Source: RPQJ01 sp963731105
GTDB taxonomy: Bacteria; Pseudomonadota; Gammaproteobacteria; Steroidobacterales; Steroidobacteraceae
Length of the DNA stretch: 64,000 bases
Assembly: GCA_963731105.1 (NCBI GenBank)
Contig: CAVSUM010000016.1
Coordinates: 310,001-374,000, forward strand
Direction of reading: 5' to 3'
Shown: piece by piece, positions 41,512 to 53,742 of the stretch
Numbering within the stretch: position 1 is the first letter of the stretch
Layout: every line of letters begins with the position of its first letter
Made by a program: the position numbers and the translations under genes
The notes under the pieces: model-generated
What the model saw: the letters and a program-made list of their open reading frames with translations, nothing else
Told to the model about the DNA's origin: nothing
The model's database searches: none

Positions 41512-42648
41512 TCACTCCCCGAGACTGGTGAAGAAGCGCTTCACGCCGTCGAGCCAGGTCTCCTCGCGCGGGTGGTGGCGCTTGCCGTCCTTCTGCAGCG
41601 AGGCCTCGAACTTCTGCAGCAGGTCCTTCTGCTCGCGCGTCAGGTGGACCGGCGTCTCGACCACCACGCGGCAGAACAGGTCGCCGGTCGTGCCGCCGCG
41701 CACCGGCCGGATGCCTTTCTCGCGCAGGCGGAACACGCGGCCGGACTGCGTCTCGGGCGGCACCTTGATCGTGGCCGTGCCGTCGAGCGTCGGCACCTCG
41801 ATCGACCCGCCGAGTGCGGCGCGCGCAAAGCTCACCGGCACCTCGCACGACAGGTGGGCGCCGTCGCGCTCGAAGATCGCGTGCTCACGCACTCGAACCT
41901 CGACGTACAGGTCGCCGGTCGGGCCACCGTTGCGCCCCGCTTCACCTTCGCCCGAGAGGCGGATGCGATCGCCGGTATCCACGCCGGCAGGCACCTTCAC
42001 CGACAGCGTCTTCTGCTTGCGCATGCGCCCCTGGCCACGGCACTTGCCGCAGGGGTCGTTGACCACCTGGCCGCGGCCGTGGCAACGCGGGCACGACTGC
42101 TGCACCGTGAAGAAGCCCTGCTGCATGCGCACCTGTCCGGCGCCGTGGCAGGTCTCGCAGGTCGTGGGCTTGGAACCCTTCGCCGCGCCGTTGCCCGCAC
42201 ACTCGTCGCACTCGGCCAGCGTCGTGAACTCGACGCTGGCGGTGTCGCCGAACACCGCCTGCTCGAGGTCGAGCTCGAGCTCGTAGCGCAGGTCGGCGCC
42301 CCGGAACACCTGCGAACGGCCGCCGCGCCGGCCGCCGCCGAAAATGTCGCCGAACACGTCGCCGAAGATGTCGCCGAAGGCGTCGCGCGGGTCGAAGCCG
42401 CCGCCACCGCCGCCACGCATGCCGTCGACGCCGGCATGGCCGAACTGGTCGTAGGCGGCGCGCTTCTGCGCGTCCGTCAGCGTCTCGTAGGCCTCCTTGG
42501 CCTCCTTGAACTTCTCCTCGGCCTCGTGATCGTCCGGGTTGCGGTCCGGGTGGAACTTCATCGCCAGGCGACGGTACGCCTTCTTGATGTCGGCCTCGGA
42601 GGCCGTCTTCGGCACGTCGAGGACCTGGTAGTAATCGCGCTTCGCCAT
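41512..42648 (-). CDS. dnaJ: Chaperone protein DnaJ
   Basis: Hsp40 co-chaperone of DnaK. J domain with HPD (KFHPDRNPDD), a Gly/Phe-rich linker with repeats of FGDIFGDVFGD, and four zinc-finger motifs CDECAGNG, CETCHGAG, CPRCHGRG, CGKCRGQG, then the C-terminal substrate domain. Start ATG at 42648 (MAKRDYYQVLDV), 378 residues. Confidence 0.97.
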   Translation of the reverse strand: MAKRDYYQVLDVPKTASEADIKKAYRRLAMKFHPDRNPDDHEAEEKFKEAKEAYETLTDAQKRAAYDQFGHAGVDGMRGGGGGGFDPRDAFGDIFGDVFGDIFGGGRRGGRSQVFRGADLRYELELDLEQAVFGDTASVEFTTLAECDECAGNGAAKGSKPTTCETCHGAGQVRMQQGFFTVQQSCPRCHGRGQVVNDPCGKCRGQGRMRKQKTLSVKVPAGVDTGDRIRLSGEGEAGRNGGPTGDLYVEVRVREHAIFERDGAHLSCEVPVSFARAALGGSIEVPTLDGTATIKVPPETQSGRVFRLREKGIRPVRGGTTGDLFCRVVVETPVHLTREQKDLLQKFEASLQKDGKRHHPREETWLDGVKRFFTSLGE

Positions 42649-42678
42649 GCGATGTCCGGGGCGGGTGGCCAATGTGGA

Positions 42679-42708
42679 ACCGCCGCGGGGATTCACTCCC
42701 GCGGCGGT
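42679..42708 (-). other. Hairpin between dnaK and dnaJ
   Basis: Perfect 11-bp stem ACCGCCGCGGG / CCCGCGGCGGT with an eight-base loop and no T-run. It could slow or process the transcript between dnaK and dnaJ, setting their ratio. Confidence 0.6.
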
Positions 42709-42740
42709 GATTCAGTCACTCAAGCATAGCGTCTCGAGGA

Positions 42741-44676
<1,936 letters not shown>

Positions 44677-44744
44677 GGATGGGACTCCGTCCAATCAGGA
44701 ATTCGATGACCGGTTAGTTGGGGGCCGGCCGCGGGGGATTCAAG

Positions 44745-45284
44745 TCAGCTGGCCGCCGGATCCGGGTCGCGGGCCACCAGCACCCGGGCGGGACGCAGCA
44801 GCCGGCCATTGAGCAGATAGCCCTTCTGCACCACGGCCAGGACCGTGCCAGGGGCCGCGTCGACCGACGGCTGGGTGGCCATGGCCTCGTGAAATTCAGG
44901 GTCGAACGGCTGGCCGACCGGGTCGACGACGCTCACGCCCGACTTCTCGAAGGCCTTGTTGAGCAGGCGCAGGGTCGCCTCCATGCCCTCGACCAGCCGG
45001 GCGGGCTCAGCCGTTGGACCCGAGGCCACGCCGAGTTCGAGGCTGTCGCGCACGTCGAGCAGCTCGGCGGCGAACCGCTCGATCGCGAAGCGGTGCGCGG
45101 CCTCGACGTCCCGCTGGGCCCGCTTGCGCAGGTTGTCGTTCTCGGCGACCGCGCGCAGGTAGCTGTTCCAATGCTCGTCGGCCTTGGCGCGCGCCTCGGC
45201 CAGCTCGGCCTCCAGGGAGTCCGGGTTGGCCGCCTCGAGGGCGTCCTCGGGGTTCATGCCGTCGGGGTCCGGTGCCTTGCTCAT
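44745..45284 (-). CDS. grpE: Nucleotide exchange factor GrpE
   Basis: Releases ADP from DnaK. Long N-terminal helix (SLEAELAEARAKADEHWNSY) and C-terminal beta domain with the GTVLAVVQKGYLLNGRLLRP signature. ATG at 45284 is chosen; an upstream TTG at 45302 is possible. Sits between hrcA and dnaK as usual. Confidence 0.93.
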   Translation of the reverse strand: MSKAPDPDGMNPEDALEAANPDSLEAELAEARAKADEHWNSYLRAVAENDNLRKRAQRDVEAAHRFAIERFAAELLDVRDSLELGVASGPTAEPARLVEGMEATLRLLNKAFEKSGVSVVDPVGQPFDPEFHEAMATQPSVDAAPGTVLAVVQKGYLLNGRLLRPARVLVARDPDPAAS

Positions 45285-45354
45285 GTCGCCTGCCTGGGTC
45301 AAAAAGGGGTCGTCCGCCGCGGACGGCGGGTGCGGTATGGGCGGGATATCGGTC

Positions 45355-46423
45355 CTAGCGCCGCGAATTCAAGGCGCTGCCGAGCAGCCGCGCGGTCACG
45401 TCCACGATCGGGATCACCCGCTCGTAGGCCATGCGGGTCGGACCGATCACCCCGAGCACGCCGACCGTCTCGTTGTCGAGCATGTAGGGGGCGGTGACCA
45501 GGCTGCAGTCGTCGAGGATCTGGTAGCCGGATTCCTGGCCGATGAAGATCTGCACGCCCTCGGCTCGCAGGCTCAGGTCGAGCAGGTTGAGGATGTCGCG
45601 CCGGGCGGTGAAGGCGTCGAACAGGCGGCGCAGCTTGTCGACGTTCGACAGCTCCGCGAACTCCATCAGGTTGGTCTCGCCGGCGATCACGTACTCCGGC
45701 GCGCCCCGCTCGCCCTCGCCGAGCATCTGCTGGGCCACGGCGATGGCGTCGAGCATCAGCTGGTTGAGGCGCTCGCCGGTCTGCTTCAGCTCCGCCACGA
45801 GGTCCTCGCGCACGCTGCTGAGTTCCTTGCCGCCGAACTGCTGGTTGAGGAAATTGGCCGCGCGGCGCAGTTCCTCGGCGGTGTAATGGCGCTCGAGCTG
45901 CACGATGCGATTCTGCACGTCGCGGCCGTTCACCACCATCACCGCCAGGACCCGGTTGTCCGACAGCGGCAGGAACTCGATCTGGCTCAGCGACTGGTGC
46001 GGCTGGCGCGGGATCGTCACCACGCCGGCGAGGTGGGTGATCGAAGAGAGTACCTGGGAAGCCACCGCCACCAGCGCCTTCGGGTCGCGGTCGTGCTCGT
46101 GCTCGAGCCGCCGCGTCAGCTCGCTCGATGACGTCGTCGATGCCCCCCTGGCGTCGCTGGCGCAGCAGCGTGTCGACGAAAAAGCGGTAACCCTTGTCGG
46201 TCGGCACGCGCCCGGCGGAGGTGTGCGGCGAGGTGACGAAGCCGTACTCCTCGAGGTCGGCCATCACGTTGCGCACCGTGGCGGCGCTCAAGTTGAGGCC
46301 CGAGTCGCGCGACAGCGTGCGCGAACCGACCGGCTGGCCCTCGCGGATATAGCTCTCCACCAGCACCCGCAGCAGGTGTTGCGCCCGGTCGTTCAGCAGT
46401 TCTTCGGCGGAATCCCGCGTCAT
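45355..46423 (-). CDS. hrcA: Heat-inducible transcription repressor HrcA, frame broken
   Basis: Represses dnaK and groE operons through CIRCE sites. N-terminal winged helix (SAATVRNVMADLEEYGFV) followed by the GAF-like domain. A frame change near 46128 is cured by reading ATCGAGCGAGCTG one base shorter, giving IDDVIDELTRRLEHEHD and then the intact rest to ALNSRR at 45355. About 356 residues. No convincing CIRCE was found in the divergent 46424-46578 region, so autoregulation here is unclear. Confidence 0.9.
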
Positions 46424-46578
46424 CTAAGATCGACCCCTGCGGGGCAAGAGGATTTCCCGTGGCCAATCATCAGCCAGCAACGCTACCCACGCACAAGTCA
46501 AGGGTCCGAATCTGGCGCTTTGCGAACATCTGTGCGCTGGCCGGCCACGACGCCCGCGTGCTAAAAGACCCTTCATTC

Positions 46579-47487
46579 ATGGACAACCCTCGCGTCGCCT
46601 ACTCGACCGTCGCCCTCGCCGGGCGCGCCGCCGACCCGCGGGTCGGCGAGGCCATGCTCGGCCTGGCCGCGCACCTGCTCGAGCGCGGCCGCCACGTGCG
46701 GGCCGCCAGCGGCCTCGGGATCGACTTCGGGCTGCTGCCCGTCACCTTGGTGCCCGAAGCCGAACTGGCACAGGGTGCCGACCTGCTGGTGGCAGTGGGC
46801 GGCGACGGCACGATGCTGCACGCGGCGCGCATGGCGGCCGCCGCGTCGGTGCCGGTGCTCGGCGTCAACCGCGGCCGGCTCGGCTTCCTCGCAGACGTCG
46901 GCCCCGAGCGCATGCTCGATAGCGTGGACGACGCGCTCGAGGGGCGCTGCCTGCCCGAGACGCGCATGCTGCTCGAGGCGTTCGTGCAGTGCGACGGCAA
47001 GGAGGTCTCCGCGCTGGCATTGAACGACATCGTGGTCGCCAAGCGCGAGAGCGGCCGCATGATCGACCTGCGCACCTGGGTCGACGGCACCTACGTCAAC
47101 ACGCACGGCGGCGACGGCTTCATCGTCTCGACCTCGACCGGCTCGACGGCCTACGCACTGTCCTGCGGCGGTCCGATCGTGCACCCGAGCCTGGCGGCGA
47201 TCGTGCTGGTGCCGATCTGCCCCCACACGCTGTCCGACCGGCCCATCGTGGTGGGCGCCGACAGCATCGTCGAGATCGAGCTCGCCGAGCGCATGGAAGG
47301 CCGGGCGCACGTCGTGTGCGACGGCATCGTCACCAGCGAGCTCGCGCACGGCGAGCGGCTGCGCATCTGCCGGGCCTCGATCGCGGCAACGCTGCTGCAT
47401 CCGCCCGGCCACGACTACTACCGCATCCTGCGCTCGAAGCTGCACTGGGGCCGCGGCGGTCGCACCGGCCAGCCGCCGCCGGGCTGA
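46579..47487 (+). CDS. nadK: NAD kinase
   Basis: Makes NADP from NAD and ATP (or polyphosphate). Conserved VGGDGTMLHAAR, GVNRGRLGFLADV, the glycine-rich TSTGSTAYALSCGG and PICPHTLSDRP are all visible. The start at 46579 (MDNPRVAYSTVAL) fits family length (302 residues); a GTG at 46459 would add 40 atypical residues. Divergent from hrcA, upstream of recN. Confidence 0.96.
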   Translation: MDNPRVAYSTVALAGRAADPRVGEAMLGLAAHLLERGRHVRAASGLGIDFGLLPVTLVPEAELAQGADLLVAVGGDGTMLHAARMAAAASVPVLGVNRGRLGFLADVGPERMLDSVDDALEGRCLPETRMLLEAFVQCDGKEVSALALNDIVVAKRESGRMIDLRTWVDGTYVNTHGGDGFIVSTSTGSTAYALSCGGPIVHPSLAAIVLVPICPHTLSDRPIVVGADSIVEIELAERMEGRAHVVCDGIVTSELAHGERLRICRASIAATLLHPPGHDYYRILRSKLHWGRGGRTGQPPPG

Positions 47488-47496
47488 TCCAGCCCG

Positions 47497-49271
47497 ATGC
47501 TCACGCACCTGCAGATCCGCGATTTCGCGATCGTCGCCGCGGTCGAGCTCGAGTTCGCGCGCGGCTTCACCGCGCTCACCGGCGAAACCGGCGCCGGCAA
47601 GTCGATCCTCGTCGACGCGCTGCTGCTCGCAGTGGGCGGGCGCGCCGACAGCGGCGCGGTGCGCCACGGCGCCGAGCGCGCCGAGGTGACCGCCACCTTC
47701 GATGTCGGGGCGAATGCCGGTGCCCGCGCCTGGCTCGACGAACAGCAGGTGCCGCACGACGGCGAACTCGTCCTGCGCCGCAGCGTCGGTGCCGACGGAC
47801 GCAGCCGCGCCTGGGTCAACGGCCAGTCGATGCCGGTGCAGGCGCTGCGCACTGTGGGCGAACTGCTGGTCGACGTGCACGGCCAGCTCGAGTTCCAGTC
47901 GCTCGGCCGGCGCAGCCACCAGCGCGACCTGCTCGACGACAGCGGCGGCCTCGCGGCCGAGGTCGCGGCCATGCGCGCCGCCTATCGGCTCTGGCGCGAC
48001 CTGGATGACGAGCGGCAGGCCCACGAGCGACGCCTGCAGGATCGCGACGGGCGGCTCGACCTGCTCGCGACACTACGTGGCGGAATTCGAGGCGCTCGAC
48101 CCGCAACCGGGCGAGCACGCGCGGCTGGGCGAGGAGCGGCGCCGCATGGCGGCGCTCGGCCGCCTCGCCGACGGCACGGCACAGGTGGAAGAGCCTGCTG
48201 GCCGGCGAAGGCAGTGACGTGGCAGCGGCGCTCGGCCGCGCACAGGGCGTGATCCGCCAGCTCGCCGCGCTCGACCCGGCGCTCGGCGAGACCGGGCGAC
48301 TGCTCGATGAGGCCGCGATTGCGTGTCGCGAGGCCGTCGCGGGCCTGCGCCGTTACGCCGACGGCCTCGAGGCCGATCCCGCCCGCCAGGAGTGGCTCGA
48401 GGCACGCCTCGCTGCGCTCGAAGCCGCGGCCCGCAAGCATCGCTGCGAGGTGGAGGAACTGCCTGCCGTCCGACAGCGCCTCGATGACGAGCTGGGCGCG
48501 CTGCGCTCCGGCACGCTCGACCTCGCCGACCTGCAACGCCGCGTCGAGGCGGCACGCGCCAGCCGCGACGAGGCGGCGCAGCGCCTCGCGGCCGCGCGAC
48601 GGCGCGCCGCCAGGACGCTCGACGAGCGCGTCACCGCACTGATGCAGGGCTTAGGGCTGCCCGGCGGCGTATTCGCCACCCGTATCGAAGCGCGCGCCCG
48701 GGACGACGTGGGCGAACACGGCGCGGACGACATCGAGTTCCTGGTCAGCGCCAATCCCGGTCAGCCGCCGCGACCGCTGGCCAAGGTGGCCTCGGGCGGT
48801 GAATTGTCGCGCATCAGCCTGGCACTGCAGGTGGCGACGCTCAATGCCGCCCACCTGCCGTGCCTCGTGTTCGACGAAGTGGACGCGGGCGTGGGCGGCG
48901 CGGTGGCCGAGATGGTGGGTCGCCAGCTGCGGGCCCTGGCCGACTCGGGACAGGTGCTGTGCGTGACACACCTGCCGCAGGTGGCCTCGCAGGCTGATCA
49001 CCAGGTGCGCGTGCGCAAGCACACGGCGGGCGGCCAGACGCAGACCTCGCTCGAGGCCCTCGCCAGCGAGCAGCGCGTCGAGGAACTGGCGCGGATGCTC
49101 GGTGGCGCGCAGATCACGGCACGGACACGCGAGCACGCCAGCGAGATGCTGCAGGCGGCACGCGCACCGCAGCCGCCGCCGGACACGGCACCGGCGACTA
49201 AGGCTTCGCGGTCCGGTAAGGGCAGTCCTCGCGCAGGCAGCGCCCGTGCAAAGTCAGCGAGTGGTCGCTGA
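47497..49271 (+). CDS. recN: DNA repair protein RecN, frame broken twice
   Basis: SMC-like ATPase of double-strand-break repair. Walker A GETGAGKS near residue 30, signature ASGGELSRISL and Walker B LVFDEVDAGVGG near the C-terminus, coiled coil between. Frame changes near 48073 and 48190 are each cured by removing one base, restoring LLAHYVAEFEALDPQPGE and SLLAGEGSDVAAAL. Length 3n+2 agrees. The C-terminal Ser/Arg-rich tail overlaps the convergent fur gene by 74 bases, so the true stop may be earlier. Confidence 0.9.
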
Positions 49272-49629
49272 TCTCGAAGCCGAGGCGTGAGGCGATCTCG
49301 CGCTGCCGGTCTTCGATGCTGTCGTCCGAGAACTCCTCCACCCGCCCGCAGTCCGTGCAGACGATGTGGTCGTGGTGCTCGCCCTCGTTCAGCTCGAAGA
49401 CGGCCGTGCCGCCCTCGAAGTGATGACGATTGACGAGCCCGGCGGTCTCGAACTGCGTGAGCACGCGGTAAACGGTGGCGAGGCCGATGTCCTCGTTCGA
49501 ATCGAGCAGGCGGCGGTACACATCCTCGGCGCTCAGGTGACGCGGCTGGCACGACGCCAGGATCTCGAGGATCTTGAGGCGCGGCACGGTGATCTTGAGC
49601 CCGGCGCGACGTAGGTGCGAAGGTTCCAC
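49198..49629 (-). CDS. fur: Ferric uptake regulator Fur
   Basis: Iron-responsive repressor, 143 residues. N-terminal winged helix (LKITVPRLKILEIL, ATVYRVLTQFE) and C-terminal metal-binding dimer domain with HHDHIVCTDCGRV and a second cysteine pair CLREDC. Divergent from bamE, the conserved arrangement. A tandem CGCGGTTCG lies in its leader; no Fur box was recognised. Confidence 0.97.
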   Translation of the reverse strand: MEPSHLRRAGLKITVPRLKILEILASCQPRHLSAEDVYRRLLDSNEDIGLATVYRVLTQFETAGLVNRHHFEGGTAVFELNEGEHHDHIVCTDCGRVEEFSDDSIEDRQREIASRLGFEISDHSLTLHGRCLREDCPYRTAKP

Positions 49630-49742
49630 GATGTTCTTGGTCCCGCTGCGTCCGCGCGGTTCGCGCGGTTCGTAGTATCATGCGCGGCCATTATGTCCGG
49701 CTCCAGCCGGCAACTCCAGACACCCGAACCCCGGAAGACCGC

Positions 49743-50196
49743 ATGGCATTGCACCGCTCCCTGGCCCTGGCGCTGCTCGCGGCGGCGATCGCTCCTCAGC
49801 GGCTGCGTTTACCGTCCCGACATCCAGCAGGGCAACCTGCTGACCGTCGAGGACACCGACCAGGTGCAGGTGGGGATGAGCCGCAGCCAGGTCCGCTTCC
49901 TGCTCGGCACGCCGATGATCTCGGATCCGTTCGCGCCACATCGCTGGGACTACGTGTACCGCATGCGATACGGTCGCGGCGGACGGGTGGACTCGGCGCA
50001 TTTCGTGGTGTTTTTTGAAGACGACAAGGTGGTCCGCGTCGAGACGCGCGGCCGGCCTGTGCCGATGCGGGTGCCCGTCGACCAGCAGAAGAAGCAGCAG
50101 GACAAGCTCGACGACGCGGCCATGACCGGCAAGGAGCCGCCGCCGGCCCCCGCGGTCGAGACCAAGTTGCCGGGCACACCCGAACCCGGCACCTGA
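49743..50196 (+). CDS. bamE: Outer-membrane assembly lipoprotein BamE (SmpA/OmlA), frame broken in the signal peptide
   Basis: Small lipoprotein of the BAM complex. The signal peptide opens MALHRSLALALLAAA; the lipobox LSGC and mature chain (VYRPDIQQGNLL) lie in the next frame. Removing one base in GCGATCGC (about 49789) joins them as AASLLSGC. The SmpA/OmlA fold is clear: DQVQVGMSRSQVRFLLGTP and RWDYVYRMRYG. The C-terminus has a Pro-rich extension. About 150 residues. Confidence 0.92.
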
Positions 50197-50221
50197 TGCA
50201 CCGCGCCGCCCCGGGCGCCGT

Positions 50222-50547
50222 TCAATCCTGCGTTGCTTTGGGCCGCGACCGCCGGCCGGACCGCGCTGCCGCTGCGCAGCCTTGCGGCGAGCGTCGCGCG
50301 GATCGAACCTGAGCGGCCGGTAGATCTCGACGCGGTCGCCAGCCCGCAGCGGCTGGCCAGGCGCCACGCGCTGGCCGTAGACGCCGAGATGCAGATCGTC
50401 GCGCCGCAGCTCCACCCGCTCGCGCAGCAGCCCCGAGGCCTCTACCGCCTCGAGGGCGGTCATGCCGTCGCGCCAGCAGACGCGGACGACCCACTGCTGC
50501 TCGGGTCGCGCGTAGGCCACCTCGACGACGGCCTCAGGCTGCGCCAT
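50222..50547 (-). CDS. ratB: RatB / RnfH-family protein, C-terminus uncertain
   Basis: Small ubiquitin-like (RnfH, UPF0125) protein next to ratA. Conserved VEVAYARPEQQW, IEASGLL-like EASGLLRERV and GDRVEIYRPL. Start ATG at 50547 (MAQPEAVVEV), overlapping the end of ratA. The initial frame has no stop until deep in the convergent bamE gene; a change of frame near 50240 would end it at 50222 with GPKATQD, about 108 residues, the family length. Function is unclear. Confidence 0.8.
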
Positions 50548-50977
50548 GCAGTTGCCGGGCACGGACGATGAAGGCGTCGATCAGCGTGCCGCAGCTCTGC
50601 TCGAAGGATTTGCCGAACAGCAGGCCGACCACCGGGTTGGCGAACTCGAAGCGCATCTCCAGCTCGATGCGCGTGCCGGCCTCGCCGATCGGCGTGAAGG
50701 TCCAGCGGCCCTGCAGCAGCCGGAACGGGCCGTCCACCAGCTGCAGCGTCATGAACGATGGGCGCTCGAAGGCATTGCGGGTCGTGAAGCGCTCGCGCAC
50801 GCCGCTGCGCTGCATCTCCATGCTCGCCAGCAGGTCGCGCTCGGATTTCTGGTGCAGCTCGGCAGCCGCCACCCACGGCAGGAACTGCGGGTAGCGCTCG
50901 ACGTCGATCACCAGATCGAACATCTGCTCGGGACTGAAGCTGACGAGCGCGCTGCGCCGGATCTCGCGGATGGCCAT
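50534..50977 (-). CDS. ratA: RatA / coenzyme Q-binding COQ10-type START protein
   Basis: 147 residues with the START/COQ10 fold: RSALVSFSPEQMFDLVIDVE at the start and FANPVVGLLFGKSFEQ near the end. E. coli RatA binds 50S subunits and can inhibit subunit joining; relatives bind ubiquinone. Start ATG at 50977. Its start region is divergent to smpB and its end overlaps ratB by 14 bases. Confidence 0.92.
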   Translation of the reverse strand: MAIREIRRSALVSFSPEQMFDLVIDVERYPQFLPWVAAAELHQKSERDLLASMEMQRSGVRERFTTRNAFERPSFMTLQLVDGPFRLLQGRWTFTPIGEAGTRIELEMRFEFANPVVGLLFGKSFEQSCGTLIDAFIVRARQLHGAA

Positions 50978-51047
50978 CGGGGTTCCCTGTCCGGGCGCAA
51001 GTGTATGCGGGACGGCTACAATGCGCGACCGACCTCCCGGACCCGCC

Positions 51048-51527
51048 ATGGCCGCACCGAGCAAATCGAAGGACGCCGCGCCGCCGCCGATCGCGCTCAA
51101 CAAGCGCGCGCGGCACGAGTACTTCATCGAGGAGAACCTCGAGGCCGGCATGTCGCTGCAGGGCTGGGAGGTGAAGAGCCTGCGGGCCGGCAAGGCGCAG
51201 ATCACCGAGGGCTACGTGCTGGTGAAGAACGGCGAGGCGTGGCTGATCGGCGCGCACTTCGCGCCGCTCAAGACCACGTCCACGCACGTGGTCGCCGACC
51301 CGACGCGCACCCGCAAGCTGCTGCTGCACCGGCGCGAGATCGACCGGTTGCTCGGCGCGGTCGAGCGCAAGGGCCACACCATCGTGCCGCTCAGGCTCTA
51401 CTGGAAGCACGGCAAGGTGAAGCTCGAGATCGGCCTCGCCAAGGGCAAGCAGTCGCACGACAAGCGCGCGACCGAGAAGGACCGCGACTGGCAGCGGCAG
51501 AAGCAGCGGTTGCTGCGCAGGGGCTGA
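51048..51527 (+). CDS. smpB: SsrA-binding protein SmpB
   Basis: tmRNA partner in ribosome rescue, 159 residues. Conserved NKRARHEYFIEE, GWEVKSLRAGKAQI and the C-terminal basic tail DWQRQKQRLLRRG. Start ATG at 51048 (MAAPSKSKDAAPP); an in-frame ATG at 51021 is possible. A TACAAT box at 51017-51022 may be its -10. No ssrA gene is in the window. Confidence 0.95.
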   Translation: MAAPSKSKDAAPPPIALNKRARHEYFIEENLEAGMSLQGWEVKSLRAGKAQITEGYVLVKNGEAWLIGAHFAPLKTTSTHVVADPTRTRKLLLHRREIDRLLGAVERKGHTIVPLRLYWKHGKVKLEIGLAKGKQSHDKRATEKDRDWQRQKQRLLRRG

Positions 51528-51537
51528 AGCGGAGACC

Positions 51538-53437
51538 CTACTGCGCGGCCTCGAACACCTGCGCGTTCCTGACGATCTTGGCCGTGCGCTCGACTTCGCC
51601 CACGTAGGCCGAGAATTCCGCGAGCCCGATGCCGCTGCCGAGTTGCTTCAGCGCATCGGCGATCTGCGTTGCATCGTCGGTCGGCATCGTGCCCGGACGC
51701 GCGGCAGTCACCGCGAACACCACGGCGCTGCCGTTGGCGAGCTTGGCGGTGCCGGTCGACACCTTGCCTGGCGCAGGCGCCGGCACCGTGAACAGGGCCT
51801 TGGCCAGCTCCGGCGGCAGGCCTTCCATCCGGCGGGTCACCGTCGTCGCGGGCATGGGCTGCGACTTGAGTTCCTGCGCCACGCTGGCCACGGACGCACC
51901 GGCCGCCAGCTTCGCCGCGGCCTCGGTCGCCGCGGCCTGCGCTGCGTTACCGGCAGCCTCCGTGCGCAGGCCGGTTTCGATCTCGCCACGCACGTCCGCA
52001 AGCGGCCGCTGCTGCGGCGGCTGGTAGTCGGTGACGCGCGCCACCACGACCGTCTCCTCGCCGATGCTCACGGCCTGGCTGTTCTGCCCCTGCTTGAGCA
52101 CTTCGTCGCTGAACACCGCGTCGATCATTTTCTTCTCGGCGCCGAACGGCCCGCCGCCCTGGCGCGTGTAACCTTCGACGGTGCGCAGCTCCAGGCCGAG
52201 CTTGTTGCGCCACCGACTCGAGCTCGCTCAGGGCCGCGAACGACTCGTCCGCCAGCAGCTGCGAGCGCTCGTAGAAGAGCGCCTGCGCCTGCTCGCGCCG
52301 GTAGTCCGACTCCAGCTCTGCGCGCACGTCGTCGAAGCTGCGCTGCGCGCCGGGCTCGACGCCCTCGAGCTTGATGACGTGGTAGCCGAACTGGGTCTTG
52401 ACCGGACCCTTGATTTCGCCCGGCTGCATGGCGAACAGTGCGTCGGCGAACGGCCCGACGAAGCTGTCGCGCGTCGACCAGCCCAGGTCGCCGCCCTGCT
52501 CCTTCGAACCCGGGTCGTCGGAATTCTTCGTGGCGAGGGCAGCGAAGTCGGCACCGGTGCGCGCCTCGGCGGCCAGTTTCTCGGCCTTGGCCTTCGCGGC
52601 CGCGTCGTCGCTGCCCGCTTCGACGAGAATGTGGCGTGCGCGGCGGCGCTCGGTCGTCGTGTAGCGCTCGGCAGCCACCTGGTCGTAGAACTCGCGCAGC
52701 TTCTGCTCGTTCACCTCGACGTTCGCGGCGATCGACCCGAGGTTGAGCTCGACGTACTGCAGGTTGGCCTTCTCCGGCGTGACCAGTTCGCCCTTGCGTT
52801 CCTCATAGCGCTTCGCGACCTGCTCCTCGGTCACGGCCGCACCGGCGAGGTATCCCTCGACCGGCACCAGCACCATCTGCACGTCGCGCGCCTCGTTGCC
52901 GATCTCGACGCGGCGACGCAGCTCACCCGGCAGGGCGAATCCGGAGCCGGTCATTGCATCCTGCAGCTGGCGCACCTGCAGGTCATCGCGGAACTCGGCC
53001 TCGAAGCCGGCCTCGGTACGGCCTTGCTGGCGCAGCAGTGCGGCGTAGCGGTCGCGGTCGAACTTGCCGTCGACCTGCAGGGCCTCGATGGCGGCGATCG
53101 CCTCGGCCAGCTCGCGGTCGCTCACCCGGTAACCGAGCTTGTCGGCGCGCTGCAGCAGCAGTTCGCGGCGGATGAAGTTTTCGAGCAGGTTCTGCTGCTC
53201 GGTGCGGACGACTTCGGGCGGCAGTTCGTCACGCAGCTGCTGTTGCAGCTCGCGGCTGCGGTCCTGCCACGCCCGCCGCACCGCCTCGACCGGGATCTTC
53301 TCGCCGTTGACCTTGGCGGCCGCCTGGGTCACGGACGATTCGAACTGGATGCCCCAGAAGATGAACACGATGGCGATGGCGCCGAGGAAGACGGCAGCGA
53401 ACCAGCCGGTGATCTTGTCGCGAATCTGCTGCAGCAT
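51538..53437 (-). CDS. ppiD: Periplasmic folding chaperone PpiD (SurA/parvulin type), frame broken
   Basis: Inner-membrane-anchored PPIase-like chaperone at the Sec exit. One N-terminal helix (WFAAVFLGAIAIVFIFWG), a SurA-N-type region, then a parvulin domain (ARHILVEAGSDDAAAKAKAE, SKEQGGDLGW). The frame changes near 52209; dropping one base in GGCGCAAC restores SVANKLGLELRTVEGYTRQG and the rest to VFEAAQ at 51538. About 633 residues. The start codon is preceded by heptamer repeats rather than a Shine-Dalgarno. Confidence 0.92.
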
Positions 53438-53476
53438 AAGGAAAGCGGATAGCGGATAGGGGGTAGCGGATAGTAA
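53438..53476 (-). repeat. CTATCCG heptamer leader of ppiD
   Basis: On the minus strand the sequence TTACTATCCGCTACCCCC followed by two more CTATCCG units and TTTCCTT leads straight into the ppiD ATG. Period-7 repeat of the same CTAYCCS type as before yhbY and rlmE. Confidence 0.8.
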
Positions 53477-53523
53477 GAGGCAGGCCGATGGCCCGCTACT
53501 TTATTTTCCGAATCGCAACAACG

Positions 53524-53548
53524 AGAAAGCCCGCGCGGGCGGGCTTTC
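53524..53548 (-). terminator. Hairpin after tRNA-Asp
   Basis: GAAAGCCCGC / GCGGGCTTTC-type stem downstream of the tRNA on the minus strand. The T-tract is short (TTTCTCGTTG), so termination strength is uncertain. Confidence 0.6.
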
Positions 53549-53562
53549 AGCATTCCAGAAAA

Positions 53563-53639
53563 TGGCGGAGTGGACGGGACTCGAACCCGCGACCCCCGGC
53601 GTGACAGGCCGGTATTCTAACCAACTGAACTACCACTCC
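53563..53639 (-). tRNA. tRNA-Asp(GUC)
   Basis: 77-nt cloverleaf with encoded CCA, anticodon loop CTGTCAC. Follows tRNA-Val by eight bases; probably one transcript. Confidence 0.96.
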
Positions 53640-53647
53640 GCGCGATC

Positions 53648-53723
53648 TGGTGGGTGCTGAGGGGATCGAACCCCCGACCTACGCCGTGTAAAGGCGTCGC
53701 TCTCCCAGCTGAGCTAAGCACCC
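53648..53723 (-). tRNA. tRNA-Val(UAC)
   Basis: 76-nt cloverleaf with encoded CCA, anticodon loop TTTACAC. Located 19 bases after hupB. Confidence 0.96.
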
Positions 53724-53742
53724 GGCCCCGCTAGGAAGCCAA

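Noticed and set aside
46556..46564. GCGTGCTAA resembling half of a CIRCE operator between hrcA and nadK
   Set aside because: The partner half-site nine bases away does not match (TGGCCGGCC instead of TTAGCACTC), so it is probably chance.
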